DNA from: Prevotella sp. CAG:485
Lineage (GTDB): Bacteria > Bacteroidota > Bacteroidia > Bacteroidales > Muribaculaceae
Length of the DNA stretch: 33,741 bases
Direction: 5' to 3'
Assembly: GCA_000437495.1 (NCBI GenBank)
Contig: FR897843.1
Coordinates: forward strand, 1-33,741
Part shown: one piece after another, positions 16,108 to 23,901 of the stretch
Layout: every line of letters begins with the position of its first letter
Position numbering within the stretch: the stretch's first letter is position 1
Made by a program: the position numbers and the translations under genes
The notes under the pieces: model-generated
Database searches by the model: none
Told to the model about the DNA's origin: nothing
Seen by the model: the letters and a program-made list of their open reading frames with translations, nothing else

Positions 16108-17958
16108 ATGAAACACCTGCATAAACGTCTGACGGCCCTTGCGGCAACGGCTCTGTTGCTGCCCGGCATCGTTACGGCGGCTGCCAAGACTCCCACCGTG
16201 GTCGACATCTCGCGCACCATAAGCGATGAATCGATTGTCTTCCCGGAATCGTTTGAGACCAACACCCAGAAACTGCTTGAAGGGTGGTATATGAAAAACT
16301 ACACCGCCACCGACGACCGGTATAAGAAGCTGCCCGACGTGCCGGTGAGCGATGAGGTGCTGATAGAGCGTCTGCAGGCCATTCCGGCTGTGGTAGAACT
16401 GCCCTTCAACCCCATCGTTAAAAAATACATTGAACGCTACACCAAACACGGACGCGCCCAGGTGGCCGCCATGCTCGGACTAAGCAATTACTATATGCCC
16501 ATTTTTGAGCAGGCACTGGAGCAGGAGGGTCTGCCGCTGGAGCTGAAATATCTGCCTGTGATAGAGAGCAGCCTCGACCCGAACGCGGTGTCGCGGTCGG
16601 GAGCGGCCGGTCTGTGGCAGTTCATCCTGGCAGCCGCCAAGGGTCTGGGTCTGGAGGTCAACTCGCTGGTGGATGAACGGCGCGACCCGTATCTGTCGTC
16701 GGCCACGGCGGCACGTTTCCTCAAAGACCTCTATGCCACGTACGGCGACTGGTCGCTGGTGATTGCCGCTTACAACTGCGGTCCCGGAACGGTGAACAAG
16801 GCTATACGCCGCGCCGGCGGAGACCCCAAGAGCCATAACTTCTGGAGCATCTATAACTATCTGCCGGCCGAGACGCGCGGTTATGTTCCGGCTTTCATCG
16901 CCGCCACATACGTTATGACCTATTACAAGGACCATAACATTTCGCCGGTACTGGCCACCAAGCCGCTGGTTACGGACACAGTGAGTGTTACGAACCGTGT
17001 GCACTTCGACCAGATTTCGCACGTCCTCAATATGCCTGTCGAGGAGCTGAGGGTGCTGAATCCGCAGTTCCGCAAAGACGTCATTCCTGGTCGCAAGGAT
17101 GCGCCTTACTTCCTGATTCTGCCGTCGCAGCAGATTCACGCCTACATAATGAGCGAGGATGACATCCTTGCCTACGACGCAGACAAATACAAACGCATGA
17201 CTACGGCCACCACAGGGCAGGCCGCGGCAGCTGAGGAGCCGGTGAACATACCGGCCGACAATGTTGAGATAGAAGAGGAGATAGCTCAGGTGCAGTCAGT
17301 GGCACCGGCGTCGGCGCCGGCCGGCTCGCAGACCATCCTTCACAAGGTGCAGCCGCAGGAGAGCCTGGCGTCGATAGCCGCTAAATACAATGTTCAGCCG
17401 GAGCAGATAAAAGAGTGGAACTCGCTGCGGCGCAACAGCATACGCACCGGTCAGCAGCTGCGCATAGTAACCGGCGGCGCGTCAGTGGCACAGAACACGC
17501 AGACCACGCCTGTGAAGCAGACAGCCACAACGCGTCAGCGCCGTCAGGAACAGCAGCCTGAGGCCGCCAGGGCTACAGAACCTGTTGCTCAGCAGGTGGC
17601 ACAGACAACCCCAAAAACGCCCAAGGCCAACAGCGTAGACAAGAAAAAGAAGAAAGAGAAAGAGACTCTTGCTCAAAACAACAAGAAGAAAAAGAATAAA
17701 AAGGCCAAGAAGAAAACTCCGCCCAAACCCACGTCGGTATCGGTGCGCAACGGCGACAATCTCGACCGTATAGCACGCCGTCAGGGCACCACGGTGGAAG
17801 CTCTGAAGAAGGCCAACAATCTTTCGGGCGACAACCCGGTGATTCAGCCGGGTCAGAAGCTGAAACTGCCCAAGGATAAAAAAGCATCCAAGGCCGACAA
17901 AAAGGAGGAAAAATCTTCGAAGAAGTCCTCCAAAAAAGGAAAGAAGAAAAGACGCTGA
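16108..17958 (+). CDS. mltD: Membrane-bound lytic murein transglycosylase D with LysM repeats
   Basis: A 616-residue exported enzyme that cleaves the peptidoglycan glycan strand to anhydromuramic acid ends. A signal peptide is followed by the SLT (goose-lysozyme-like) domain at about 100-270; the catalytic Glu153 lies in LPVIESSLDP, with SGAAGLWQF and AAYNCGPG following. A degenerate LysM-like segment is at about 290-340. Clear LysM domains are at about 411-453 and 543-588. The linker between them and the last 28 residues are extremely lysine-rich (511-541 and 589-616). It is the last gene of the parA operon and is followed by an intrinsic terminator. Lipid attachment is not obvious, since no lipobox is seen. 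Confidence 0.94.
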   Translation: MKHLHKRLTALAATALLLPGIVTAAAKTPTVVDISRTISDESIVFPESFETNTQKLLEGWYMKNYTATDDRYKKLPDVPVSDEVLIERLQAIPAVVELPFNPIVKKYIERYTKHGRAQVAAMLGLSNYYMPIFEQALEQEGLPLELKYLPVIESSLDPNAVSRSGAAGLWQFILAAAKGLGLEVNSLVDERRDPYLSSATAARFLKDLYATYGDWSLVIAAYNCGPGTVNKAIRRAGGDPKSHNFWSIYNYLPAETRGYVPAFIAATYVMTYYKDHNISPVLATKPLVTDTVSVTNRVHFDQISHVLNMPVEELRVLNPQFRKDVIPGRKDAPYFLILPSQQIHAYIMSEDDILAYDADKYKRMTTATTGQAAAAEEPVNIPADNVEIEEEIAQVQSVAPASAPAGSQTILHKVQPQESLASIAAKYNVQPEQIKEWNSLRRNSIRTGQQLRIVTGGASVAQNTQTTPVKQTATTRQRRQEQQPEAARATEPVAQQVAQTTPKTPKANSVDKKKKKEKETLAQNNKKKKNKKAKKKTPPKPTSVSVRNGDNLDRIARRQGTTVEALKKANNLSGDNPVIQPGQKLKLPKDKKASKADKKEEKSSKKSSKKGKKKRR

Positions 17959-17991
17959 AGCTGACGGGTGAACCAAACACCCGCTGAGACA

Positions 17992-18033
17992 CTGCCGGCA
18001 GACGCCAAAATGTGTTCTGCCGGCAGATTTTTG
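17992..18033 (+). terminator. Intrinsic terminator after mltD
   Basis: CTGCCGGCAGA (17992-18002) and TCTGCCGGCAG (18016-18026) form a perfect 11-bp stem with a 13-nt loop. ATTTTTG follows. It closes the parA-parB-DUF5683-mltD operon. Confidence 0.92.
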
Positions 18034-18110
18034 TTATCACAGCCACACAGTGCTGAATAATCGTCCACAATCAAAGATACCCCACCCTCAGCCCTTTCAT
18101 ACCGCACGAG

Positions 18111-19145
18111 ATGGAGCAGGAGATATTATACTTCGTTTACGGCCTTTGCACCATGTTTTACGCCATGATGGCGTTCTTCTTCATGCACAAAGGCAAGGAC
18201 ATGCTGTCGAGGCTTGTAACGGCTCTGATGATAATCATCCTGCTCAGCTGCATCAAAGACCTGGTATTCCTCTTCGGGCCATTTAAAGACACTCTGCGCA
18301 ACGAGCATATCATAACGGCGGTGGATATGCTTGCCGAGCCCTTCTATGCCCTCATTCTCATTGAGCTGTGCAATCCGGGTCGTGTAACCCGGCGGCTGAT
18401 TATTCTGCAGGAGCTTCCTTTTGTGCTTCTCTCAACGGCTGTGGCGATATGGCCGGCTCAGATACTCTTCGACGCCGAAGTGGTGTGGAGCGCCCTCTAC
18501 GGCCTCTATTACGCTGTGTGGACAATAAGGGCGATTCCGCGTTATCCCCGTCAGATGCGCCAGCGATTCTCTTATATGGAGAACATTAACCTCAACTGGC
18601 TTCGCACCATACTCTACTCTTTCTTCGTCATTCTGGCGGTGTGGATAATGTGCAGCCTGGTTATCAGCTTCACTCTCGATGTGGTGTATATGGTCAGCAG
18701 CATGTGCCTGTGGATATTCATCAGCTATTTCCTCTATCGGCACGAATCGGTGGTGAATGAGCTTGAGGACTCGGCCGACAATGAGGAGACAGAGGAGGCT
18801 CCGGACACGGACGACGCAAGCCTCGGGAAGCGCATAGAGCATCTCTTCAGGGATGAGCGCATCTACCTCAATTCAAAGCTCAAGCTTTCTGACGTGGCTG
18901 CGGCGGCCGGCACAAACCGCACTTACGTAAGCACTTACTTAAACCGCGATTGCTCCACAACTTTCTATGAGTATGTAAACGGCTATCGGGCAGAATATGC
19001 AGCCGGATTGCTTGCCGACGGCAACATGACGCTGGAGGCTGTGGCGGGTGAAGCGGGCTTCAACTCGCTGTCGACCTTCTACAGGGTGTTTTCAAAAATT
19101 TACAGCTGCACGCCAAGCGAGTATAGAGAGCGTATGAACAGGTGA
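18111..19145 (+). CDS. AraC-family regulator with integral-membrane N-terminal half
   Basis: A 344-residue protein. Residues 1-210 contain about six or seven hydrophobic helices (for example 7-25, 35-56, 70-87, 100-115, 165-185, 190-210). A short acidic linker (216-236, many Glu and Asp) leads to a C-terminal AraC double helix-turn-helix at about 250-342 (KLSDVAAAAGTNRTYVSTYLN and VAGEAGFNSLSTFYRVFSK). Membrane-embedded AraC regulators of this form are found in Bacteroidota; ligand and targets are unknown. The next gene is the type IX cargo protein, with a 9-bp tandem repeat between them, so the cargo gene is a candidate target (inference from adjacency only). Confidence 0.9.
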   Translation: MEQEILYFVYGLCTMFYAMMAFFFMHKGKDMLSRLVTALMIIILLSCIKDLVFLFGPFKDTLRNEHIITAVDMLAEPFYALILIELCNPGRVTRRLIILQELPFVLLSTAVAIWPAQILFDAEVVWSALYGLYYAVWTIRAIPRYPRQMRQRFSYMENINLNWLRTILYSFFVILAVWIMCSLVISFTLDVVYMVSSMCLWIFISYFLYRHESVVNELEDSADNEETEEAPDTDDASLGKRIEHLFRDERIYLNSKLKLSDVAAAAGTNRTYVSTYLNRDCSTTFYEYVNGYRAEYAAGLLADGNMTLEAVAGEAGFNSLSTFYRVFSKIYSCTPSEYRERMNR

Positions 19146-19159
19146 AGTGGGGACTTTGA

Positions 19160-19225
19160 TGTGGTTTATGTGATTTATGTGACTTATGTGATTGATGGGA
19201 TTGATGTGATTGATGGGATTGATGG
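19160..19225. repeat. 9-bp tandem repeat (seven units plus partial)
   Basis: Seven consecutive 9-bp units with consensus TGTGATTGA run from 19160 to 19222: TGTGGTTTA, TGTGATTTA, TGTGACTTA, TGTGATTGA, TGGGATTGA, TGTGATTGA, TGGGATTGA, then TGG. The array is intergenic and lies directly upstream of the cargo promoter. It may vary in copy number or bind a regulator. Confidence 0.9.
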
Positions 19226-19239
19226 TTATAAAGCGCGGA

Positions 19240-19270
19240 TTTCTATAAGACCAATTTTTTTGTAACTTTG
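19240..19270 (+). promoter_or_regulatory. Promoter of the sorting-domain surface protein
   Basis: TAACTTTG at 19263-19270 is a perfect -7 element. TTTC at 19240-19243 is a one-mismatch -33 at 19 bases spacing. The leader to ATG 19342 is about 65 bases. Confidence 0.65.
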
Positions 19271-19341
19271 TAGGCTTGTTATCTGTTGCTTTGAATATTA
19301 CAGATACGTAATTCCTAACCCGTTAAAACAGAACTAACCGC

Positions 19342-21607
19342 ATGAAGAAACATTTACTACTTATTGCATTAGCCTTCATGAGCCTGACAGCGGCGGCGGC
19401 TACCCCGTCGGTATTGCGTCAGAACATCATGAGGATGATGGAGCAGACCGGCTTGAAAGGCAATGCTGAGAGTCAGGCAGAGCTGATGGAACAGATTCTT
19501 CCGGCACTTGCGCAACGGCTGTCGACGCCGGCCCCCCCCGTCGCCCTTCGATTCGGCGGCCATTTCGCAATACACCATTTTTGTGCAGCAGGTGTTGCCG
19601 CTGTATAACTATCAGATGAAGAACCGTATAACTCCGCAGCCCATAACGGATGAGCTGAAGGTGAAGCACATCTATCAGACGCCCAAGGATGCCTGTTACT
19701 TCGGCATCGGCGACAAACGCAACACTTACGACCCCAAAGGCATTGACTGCGCGGAATGTGAGGCTAAAGGTGGCAAGACCAAGGCCTCGGGCTCGTACGC
19801 ATGGGGCATGACAGCGCTCGACGGCAAGATTTACTGGAGCACAAACAACAATTATCTCTGTATGCCGGGCTATACGGTGGTGGCCTCCACAGGCAAGGAG
19901 ACGGGACCTTATGAGAATTCGTGCTGGACTTGCGAGATGCAAAAAAGTGTGGCCTACGGGCATCGCGGCGCTTACGCCGACATTCTGCCGCCCAGGGTGT
20001 TCTGCTACGACACCAAGACCGGCGTGGTGACAGACATTACGCCGGCCGACACCATGCTGAATCATTGTCAGTGTCTGCGTTCTGCCGCTTACCACAAGGG
20101 TGTGATGTTCTTCGGCGGTCCGTCGATAAAAGGGGGCACGAGCACCGAGAGCGGCTCGTCGGTATTTTTGGCCTATAATCCTGCCACTCAGGAGTTTATA
20201 GGCAGCTCGGACATGGCTTCTGTGCAGGGCTGTCAGATTACGAATGTGCGCCGCTGGATAGTGGTTGACGATGTACTCTACTGCGGCGTTGGATTATTAG
20301 ACACTCAGGGCAAGCCCAAAGGCGCCGTGTTGCGCTGGAACGGCTCCGTGGCTGACCCGTTCAACTTTGAAATAGTGGGCTGGACATCGTCGGAAGCCGC
20401 TGAGATTGAGTATCACAAAGGACATATTTTTGTGGGCGGCTGGCCTACCCAGACCTCGCCGTCAGCACTGTATAAAAGTCCGAAGATACCGGCCGGAGGC
20501 TTTAAGGCTGCCAATGCCACTGAATGGGAAAAGGTGTGGCAATACAGCAGCTACGAGGCCAACAACACATCGAAAAATTCAAGCTATTTTTCAGTGATGA
20601 AATCGTGGAAAGGGCGCCTCTACTGGGGTATGTTCTGCAACACGTTCGGTGTGCTTTACGGCACGAAGATGAAATACGGCACGCTGGAGTCGGCAGAGGC
20701 AATTGCCAATATTTTAGGCACTCTGCGCTCCACTACTTTATGGTCGACAGAGGAATTCGCCAATTCCCGCGATGTTGAGCTACTCTATGGCGAGGCTCAG
20801 TTGCCGGTGTTCAACAGCACGACAAAGAAATGGGAAATCCGAAACAACGACTCCCGTTACAAGCCCCGTTTCGGCCGCAGCGGCTATGGCAATATTTTTG
20901 CCGCATACACATGGGCTATGTCGATATACGATGACAAGCTCTATGTGGGCACCATGGATATGTCGAACCTCATAGAGCCGGCTTTGGGCAACTCTCTTAC
21001 CGGCTCGGAAGCAGACAATGCGCCCGGTAATGGCAACGGAAACGGGAACGGCAATGGCAATGGGAATGGCAACGGAAACGGCTCGGGCAATTCCTCCTTC
21101 TCGGCTCTGAGCATACTGAAAGCGCTGCTGAAGGTTGACGACAACAAGCTGGGATACGAGTGTCTGCAATTCTCCGACCCGAACATGCCGGCGCGTATGG
21201 TGTCAGACAACGGCTTCGGCAACCCGGCCGCTTACGGCATCCGCAATATGCAGACCGACGATAAGTTCCTGTATGTGGGTACCGCCAACCCGCTGAGTCT
21301 GCACCAGACCGGCGGATGGGAGATTCTGCGCCTTACGGTAGGCGACCCGTTGGGCGTGGATGAGGTGGAATGTAAACCTGCCCGCATCATGGTTTCGCAG
21401 ACAGACGGGCACATCACCTTCTCAACGCTGAGTGGCGAAAATATCCAATCAGTTCAGCTGTGCAACCTGCAGGGCAGCCTGATAGATTTTGTGCAGCCCA
21501 ATGCAGCAAGCACCACGGTGGATGTGCGCGATATGCGCGGCAAAATCGTTGTAGCCTCGGTAACGTCGGGCAACATCGCCACCAACTTCAAAATGCTGAT
21601 TAAGTAA
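19342..21607 (+). CDS. Type IX-secreted surface protein, frame broken at a C8 tract
   Basis: The ATG at 19342 encodes a signal peptide (MKKHLLLIALAFMSLTAAAA) and about 65 residues, then the frame is lost at eight C (19532-19539). The rest, to 21607, continues in the +1 frame and has no start signal of its own. With seven C the two parts join cleanly (...STPAPPSPFDSAAISQYTIF...) into one protein of 754 residues. The body has propeller-like strands and several Cys pairs (DCAEC, SCWTC, HCQC), then a Gly-Asn repeat linker. The C-terminus, from GVDEVE through VQLCNLQGSLIDF and MRGKIVVASV to MLIK, is a type A type IX secretion sorting domain (TIGR04183-like). I do not recognise the main body. It could be a phase-variable gene, a pseudogene, or carry a base-call error. 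Confidence 0.85.
19532..19539. repeat. Homopolymer C8 at the frameshift point
   Basis: Eight consecutive C between two G. One C fewer restores a 754-residue frame. Homopolymers like this are slippage-prone both in cells and in sequencing. Confidence 0.9.
21026..21082 (+). repeat. Gly-Asn coding repeat (GGNAAY hexamers)
   Basis: About nine and a half tandem hexanucleotides of the form GGN-AAY encode an alternating Gly-Asn linker inside the surface protein. Third-base variation between units shows that it is not a fresh slippage product. It probably forms a flexible spacer. Confidence 0.85.
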
Positions 21608-21631
21608 CATCACTGAAGTAACGTTTTAAGC

Positions 21632-21691
21632 GCTGTCAGAGGATAAAAGATGGCCTAAAGTCCATATTTTACTCTTTGACAGCTCTTTTTT
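21632..21691 (+). terminator. Intrinsic terminator after the surface protein gene
   Basis: GCTGTCA (21632-21638) pairs with TGACAGC (21677-21683). AGGATAAAA and TTTTACTCT extend the stem imperfectly inside. A T-rich tail follows at 21686-21691. Confidence 0.8.
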
Positions 21692-21725
21692 ACTTTATGA
21701 TGTATGAAATCCGGGGTAAATGTTT

Positions 21726-21733
21726 TAAATTTG
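21726..21733 (+). promoter_or_regulatory. Probable -7 element for the small lipoprotein
   Basis: TAAATTTG matches TAnnTTTG and lies 27 bases before the ATG at 21761. No convincing -33 box is seen. Confidence 0.5.
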
Positions 21734-21760
21734 CAGTGTTAACTAATCAAACATAGCAAC

Positions 21761-22105
21761 ATGAAGAAAGTATTTTTTATTGCAGCAGTGTGCAGCATGT
21801 TTCTGTTGTCGCTGACAGCATGCGGCAGCAAGACTCTCGACCGCAAGGGCATAGAAGACCTTACGAAGAAGGAGAAGAGCGAGGTTACGGAAGCAGATTA
21901 TGATTTCATCCTCGACCAGATGGAGATTGTAAGCGACATGGCTCAGGAAAAGAGCCAGGAAGAGATACTGAAGTCGGAAGACGGCCAATATATCTTTGCT
22001 TTGGCCATGATGAGCACAGCCGTTGAGAAGGACGGCACGCCGGCTCAGAAAAAACGTCTGAGAAAGATTTTGGAAGAAAGCAAGAAGCAGGATAAGGATA
22101 AATAA
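21761..22105 (+). CDS. Small lipoprotein, hypothetical
   Basis: A 114-residue protein with a lipoprotein signal (MKKVFFIAAVCSMFLLSLTAC; Cys21, lipobox LTAC). A charged, mostly helical domain rich in Lys and Glu follows, ending KKQDKDK. I recognise no family. It has its own -7 element upstream and a probable terminator downstream, and it lies between terminators on both sides, so it is likely a single-gene unit. The mature protein is predicted to be membrane-anchored with a helical, possibly coiled, body. Confidence 0.85.
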   Translation: MKKVFFIAAVCSMFLLSLTACGSKTLDRKGIEDLTKKEKSEVTEADYDFILDQMEIVSDMAQEKSQEEILKSEDGQYIFALAMMSTAVEKDGTPAQKKRLRKILEESKKQDKDK

Positions 22106-22171
22106 CCCCCACGCGTAAGCATTTTTGCGCCGGGGTCTAAGCTCCCCCTCAGCGCATCATACTACCCTATC

Positions 22172-22208
22172 TGCCCGTCAGGCTCTTGTATCCCGGCGGG
22201 TAATTTTT
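22172..22208 (+). terminator. Probable terminator after the small lipoprotein
   Basis: TGCCCGTC (22172-22179) pairs with GGCGGGTA (22195-22202), including two G-U pairs, with a 15-nt loop and then TTTTT (22204-22208). A second, weaker hairpin (ACCCC/GGGGT) lies at 22105-22136. Confidence 0.6.
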
Positions 22209-22234
22209 GTCGCTATTTCAGAAGAAAAAAGGGA

Positions 22235-23374
22235 TTAGTTGGCGTTGGCGTCTTCGGCGGCGGTGCGCTTCAGGCGGAAGTAACGCAGAAGGAGCATCAG
22301 ACCCAGATAAAGGGCTATGTCGATGAGCAGCACGTAAGTAACGTTGAAGAGCTGCGAAATGTAGCAGTCGAGCACTATAAAGGTTATCGACACCAGGAGG
22401 ATAAGCATCATGGTGCCGCGATGCGGTATGCCGGCCGCCATCATGGCGTGATGCAGGTGCCGTTTGTCGGGCATGAAGGGGTTCTTCTTGTGCATGATGC
22501 GCACTATGAAGACGCGAACCACATCCATACAGGGCACAAGAAGGGGCGAGAAGGCCAGCACGAAGCGGTTGATATTGTCGGAGGGAGCCGCTTCCGGCAG
22601 ATGAAGGGTGCGGAAAGCGAGGCAGGTCAGGATAAAGCCCAGGGTAAGGCTTCCGGTGTCGCCCATGAAGATTTTCTTATAGCGCGAGGCGTCGCCAAAC
22701 ACGTTGAAGTAGAAGAACGACAGCACCACACCCAGTGTGGCCACGGCAATGATGGCGCAGTCGTAGACACCGTGCAGGTAAAACAGCCCGGCGAAGAACG
22801 CCAACGCAATGGCCGAAAGACCCGAAGCCAGACCGTCGATGCCGTCGATGAGGTTTACGGCATTGACAATGAGCAGGACGGTGAGCACCGTCATCACCCA
22901 TGTTGCCCACACAGGCAGCTGATAAATGCCGAAAAGTCCGCCGAGGTTGTCCACGCCAAGCCCGCCGGCCAGCACCATGAAGGCGCAGAGGAGCTGTATG
23001 ATGAATTTGGTACGGTAGCGTATGCCCACCAGGTCATCGCCCAAGCCTATGATGTAGAGCATGAGCAGAGCGCAACCGTCGTATAACAACCCTTCGGGTG
23101 AGGAGAGGAAACAGTCGGACAGTGCCGGATAGCCCATGGAGAGATTTACGGCTATCATCAGCATGATGGAGAAAATGATTACCGGAACGAAGGCCATGCC
23201 GCCCAACCGTGGCACCCGGCCTTTGTGGATTTTCCGGACGTCGACTTTATCAAACAGCTGCTTGCTGACAGCTATCTGCAATATGCCCGGAATCAGCAAT
23301 CCCGTACACAGCAGGCAGATAAAGAATATCGCCAGAATATTTACTATCCAATAATCATGAAATAATTCCTCCAT
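22235..23374 (-). CDS. Undecaprenyl-phosphate sugar-1-phosphate transferase (WecA/MraY family)
   Basis: A 379-residue polytopic inner-membrane enzyme with about ten or eleven helices. The family signatures are GLGDDLVGIRYRTKF, NAVNLIDGIDGLASGLSA (catalytic Asp-rich loop), FMGDTGSLTLGF, and a cytoplasmic DKRHLHHAMM loop with the WecA-type His cluster. It should transfer HexNAc-1-phosphate from a UDP-sugar to undecaprenyl phosphate, which starts O-antigen or exopolysaccharide units. It is WecA-like rather than MraY, judging by the HLHH loop and the absence of a mur cluster. I chose the ATG at 23374 (MEELFHDYW); an in-frame ATG at 23419 would add 15 residues. The long leader upstream is structured. 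Confidence 0.9.
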   Translation of the reverse strand: MEELFHDYWIVNILAIFFICLLCTGLLIPGILQIAVSKQLFDKVDVRKIHKGRVPRLGGMAFVPVIIFSIMLMIAVNLSMGYPALSDCFLSSPEGLLYDGCALLMLYIIGLGDDLVGIRYRTKFIIQLLCAFMVLAGGLGVDNLGGLFGIYQLPVWATWVMTVLTVLLIVNAVNLIDGIDGLASGLSAIALAFFAGLFYLHGVYDCAIIAVATLGVVLSFFYFNVFGDASRYKKIFMGDTGSLTLGFILTCLAFRTLHLPEAAPSDNINRFVLAFSPLLVPCMDVVRVFIVRIMHKKNPFMPDKRHLHHAMMAAGIPHRGTMMLILLVSITFIVLDCYISQLFNVTYVLLIDIALYLGLMLLLRYFRLKRTAAEDANAN

Positions 23375-23544
23375 TACAACACAGTTACATAAATTGCAGA
23401 CAGCATGAAGCGGCTCCATATCCTTATGGGGCTTTTGAAATAATTATGTGTGTTTATTTCATCCATTCGATTCGTTTGAGAATCGTCCATCATTCTGTCA
23501 ATTTCTTTTTTTACCTTTTTTACACAGCTTTAAGAACTCATTAC

Positions 23545-23584
23545 GGTAAAATAATATGTATTTTACCATCGTGCCGTGGTAAAA
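23545..23584 (-). promoter_or_regulatory. Competing palindromes in the wecA-like leader
   Basis: Three arms share one sequence. GGTAAAATA (23545-23553) pairs perfectly with TATTTTACC (23559-23567). The overlapping TTTTACCA (23561-23568) also pairs perfectly with TGGTAAAA (23577-23584). Only one hairpin can form at a time, as in attenuators and switches. Alternatively these are operator half-sites of a dimeric regulator. The role is inferred; no ligand class is recognised. Confidence 0.6.
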
Positions 23585-23602
23585 AGAAACCATACGGAAA
23601 GA

Positions 23603-23621
23603 GGCCCTCTGTGGCAGGGCC
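23603..23621 (-). other. Small hairpin near the predicted 5' end of the wecA-like transcript
   Basis: GGCCCT (23603-23608) and AGGGCC (23616-23621) form a perfect 6-bp stem with a 7-nt loop. It would lie within about 25 bases of the predicted start of transcription. It may stabilise the 5' end. Confidence 0.45.
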
Positions 23622-23634
23622 TTACAATCCGCTG

Positions 23635-23642
23635 CAAAGGTA
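23635..23642 (-). promoter_or_regulatory. Possible wecA-like gene promoter, -7 element
   Basis: On the minus strand TACCTTTG matches TAnnTTTG. The nearest TTTG upstream (23677-23674) is 31 bases away, which is too far for a normal -33. A leader of about 250 bases would follow. Confidence 0.4.
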
Positions 23643-23814
23643 ATATTTTTTTCGCACTTATCCGATAGTTTGTCAAAGGAATTTTATTTTTATTTTCGGG
23701 CGACGGGTCAGAATGTAGCCTCACAGAGCATCTTAAAAGCTCTCTCCCTCCCCAATAATACAATTTGTTTAAGCTTAAATGACAATATAAATAAGGCAGC
23801 CCGGGATTTTTTAT

Positions 23815-23822
23815 TAATTTTG
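23815..23822 (+). promoter_or_regulatory. Probable -7 element of the helicase gene
   Basis: TAATTTTG matches TAnnTTTG. No clear -33 is seen at 19-21 bases. The predicted leader is about 72 bases and includes the stem-loop at 23855-23900. Confidence 0.5.
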
Positions 23823-23854
23823 CAAATTATTTGGAGTAATCTACTCCTGAATTT

Positions 23855-23900
23855 GTTGTAATGTAAAAGACCCGTCTGAGACGGGACACGACTTTACAAC
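23855..23900 (+). promoter_or_regulatory. Leader stem-loop ending 1 nt before the helicase start codon
   Basis: The outer stem is GTTGTAA (23855-23861) with TTACAAC (23894-23900). The inner stem is CCCGTC (23871-23876) with GACGGG (23880-23885) and a TGA loop. The ATG begins at 23902. The placement suggests control of ribosome access, possibly by temperature or by the helicase itself (inference). Confidence 0.65.
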
Positions 23901-23901
23901 T

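Larger units (their letters stand above)
23375..23901. other. 527-base gene-free divergent spacer between wecA-like gene and DEAD-box helicase
   Basis: No convincing gene is seen. The spacer is AT-rich. It holds the possible wecA promoter (23635-23642), a small hairpin (23603-23621), a set of three mutually complementary arms (23545-23584), the helicase -7 element (23815-23822) and the helicase leader stem-loop (23855-23900). These are listed separately. Confidence 0.8.
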
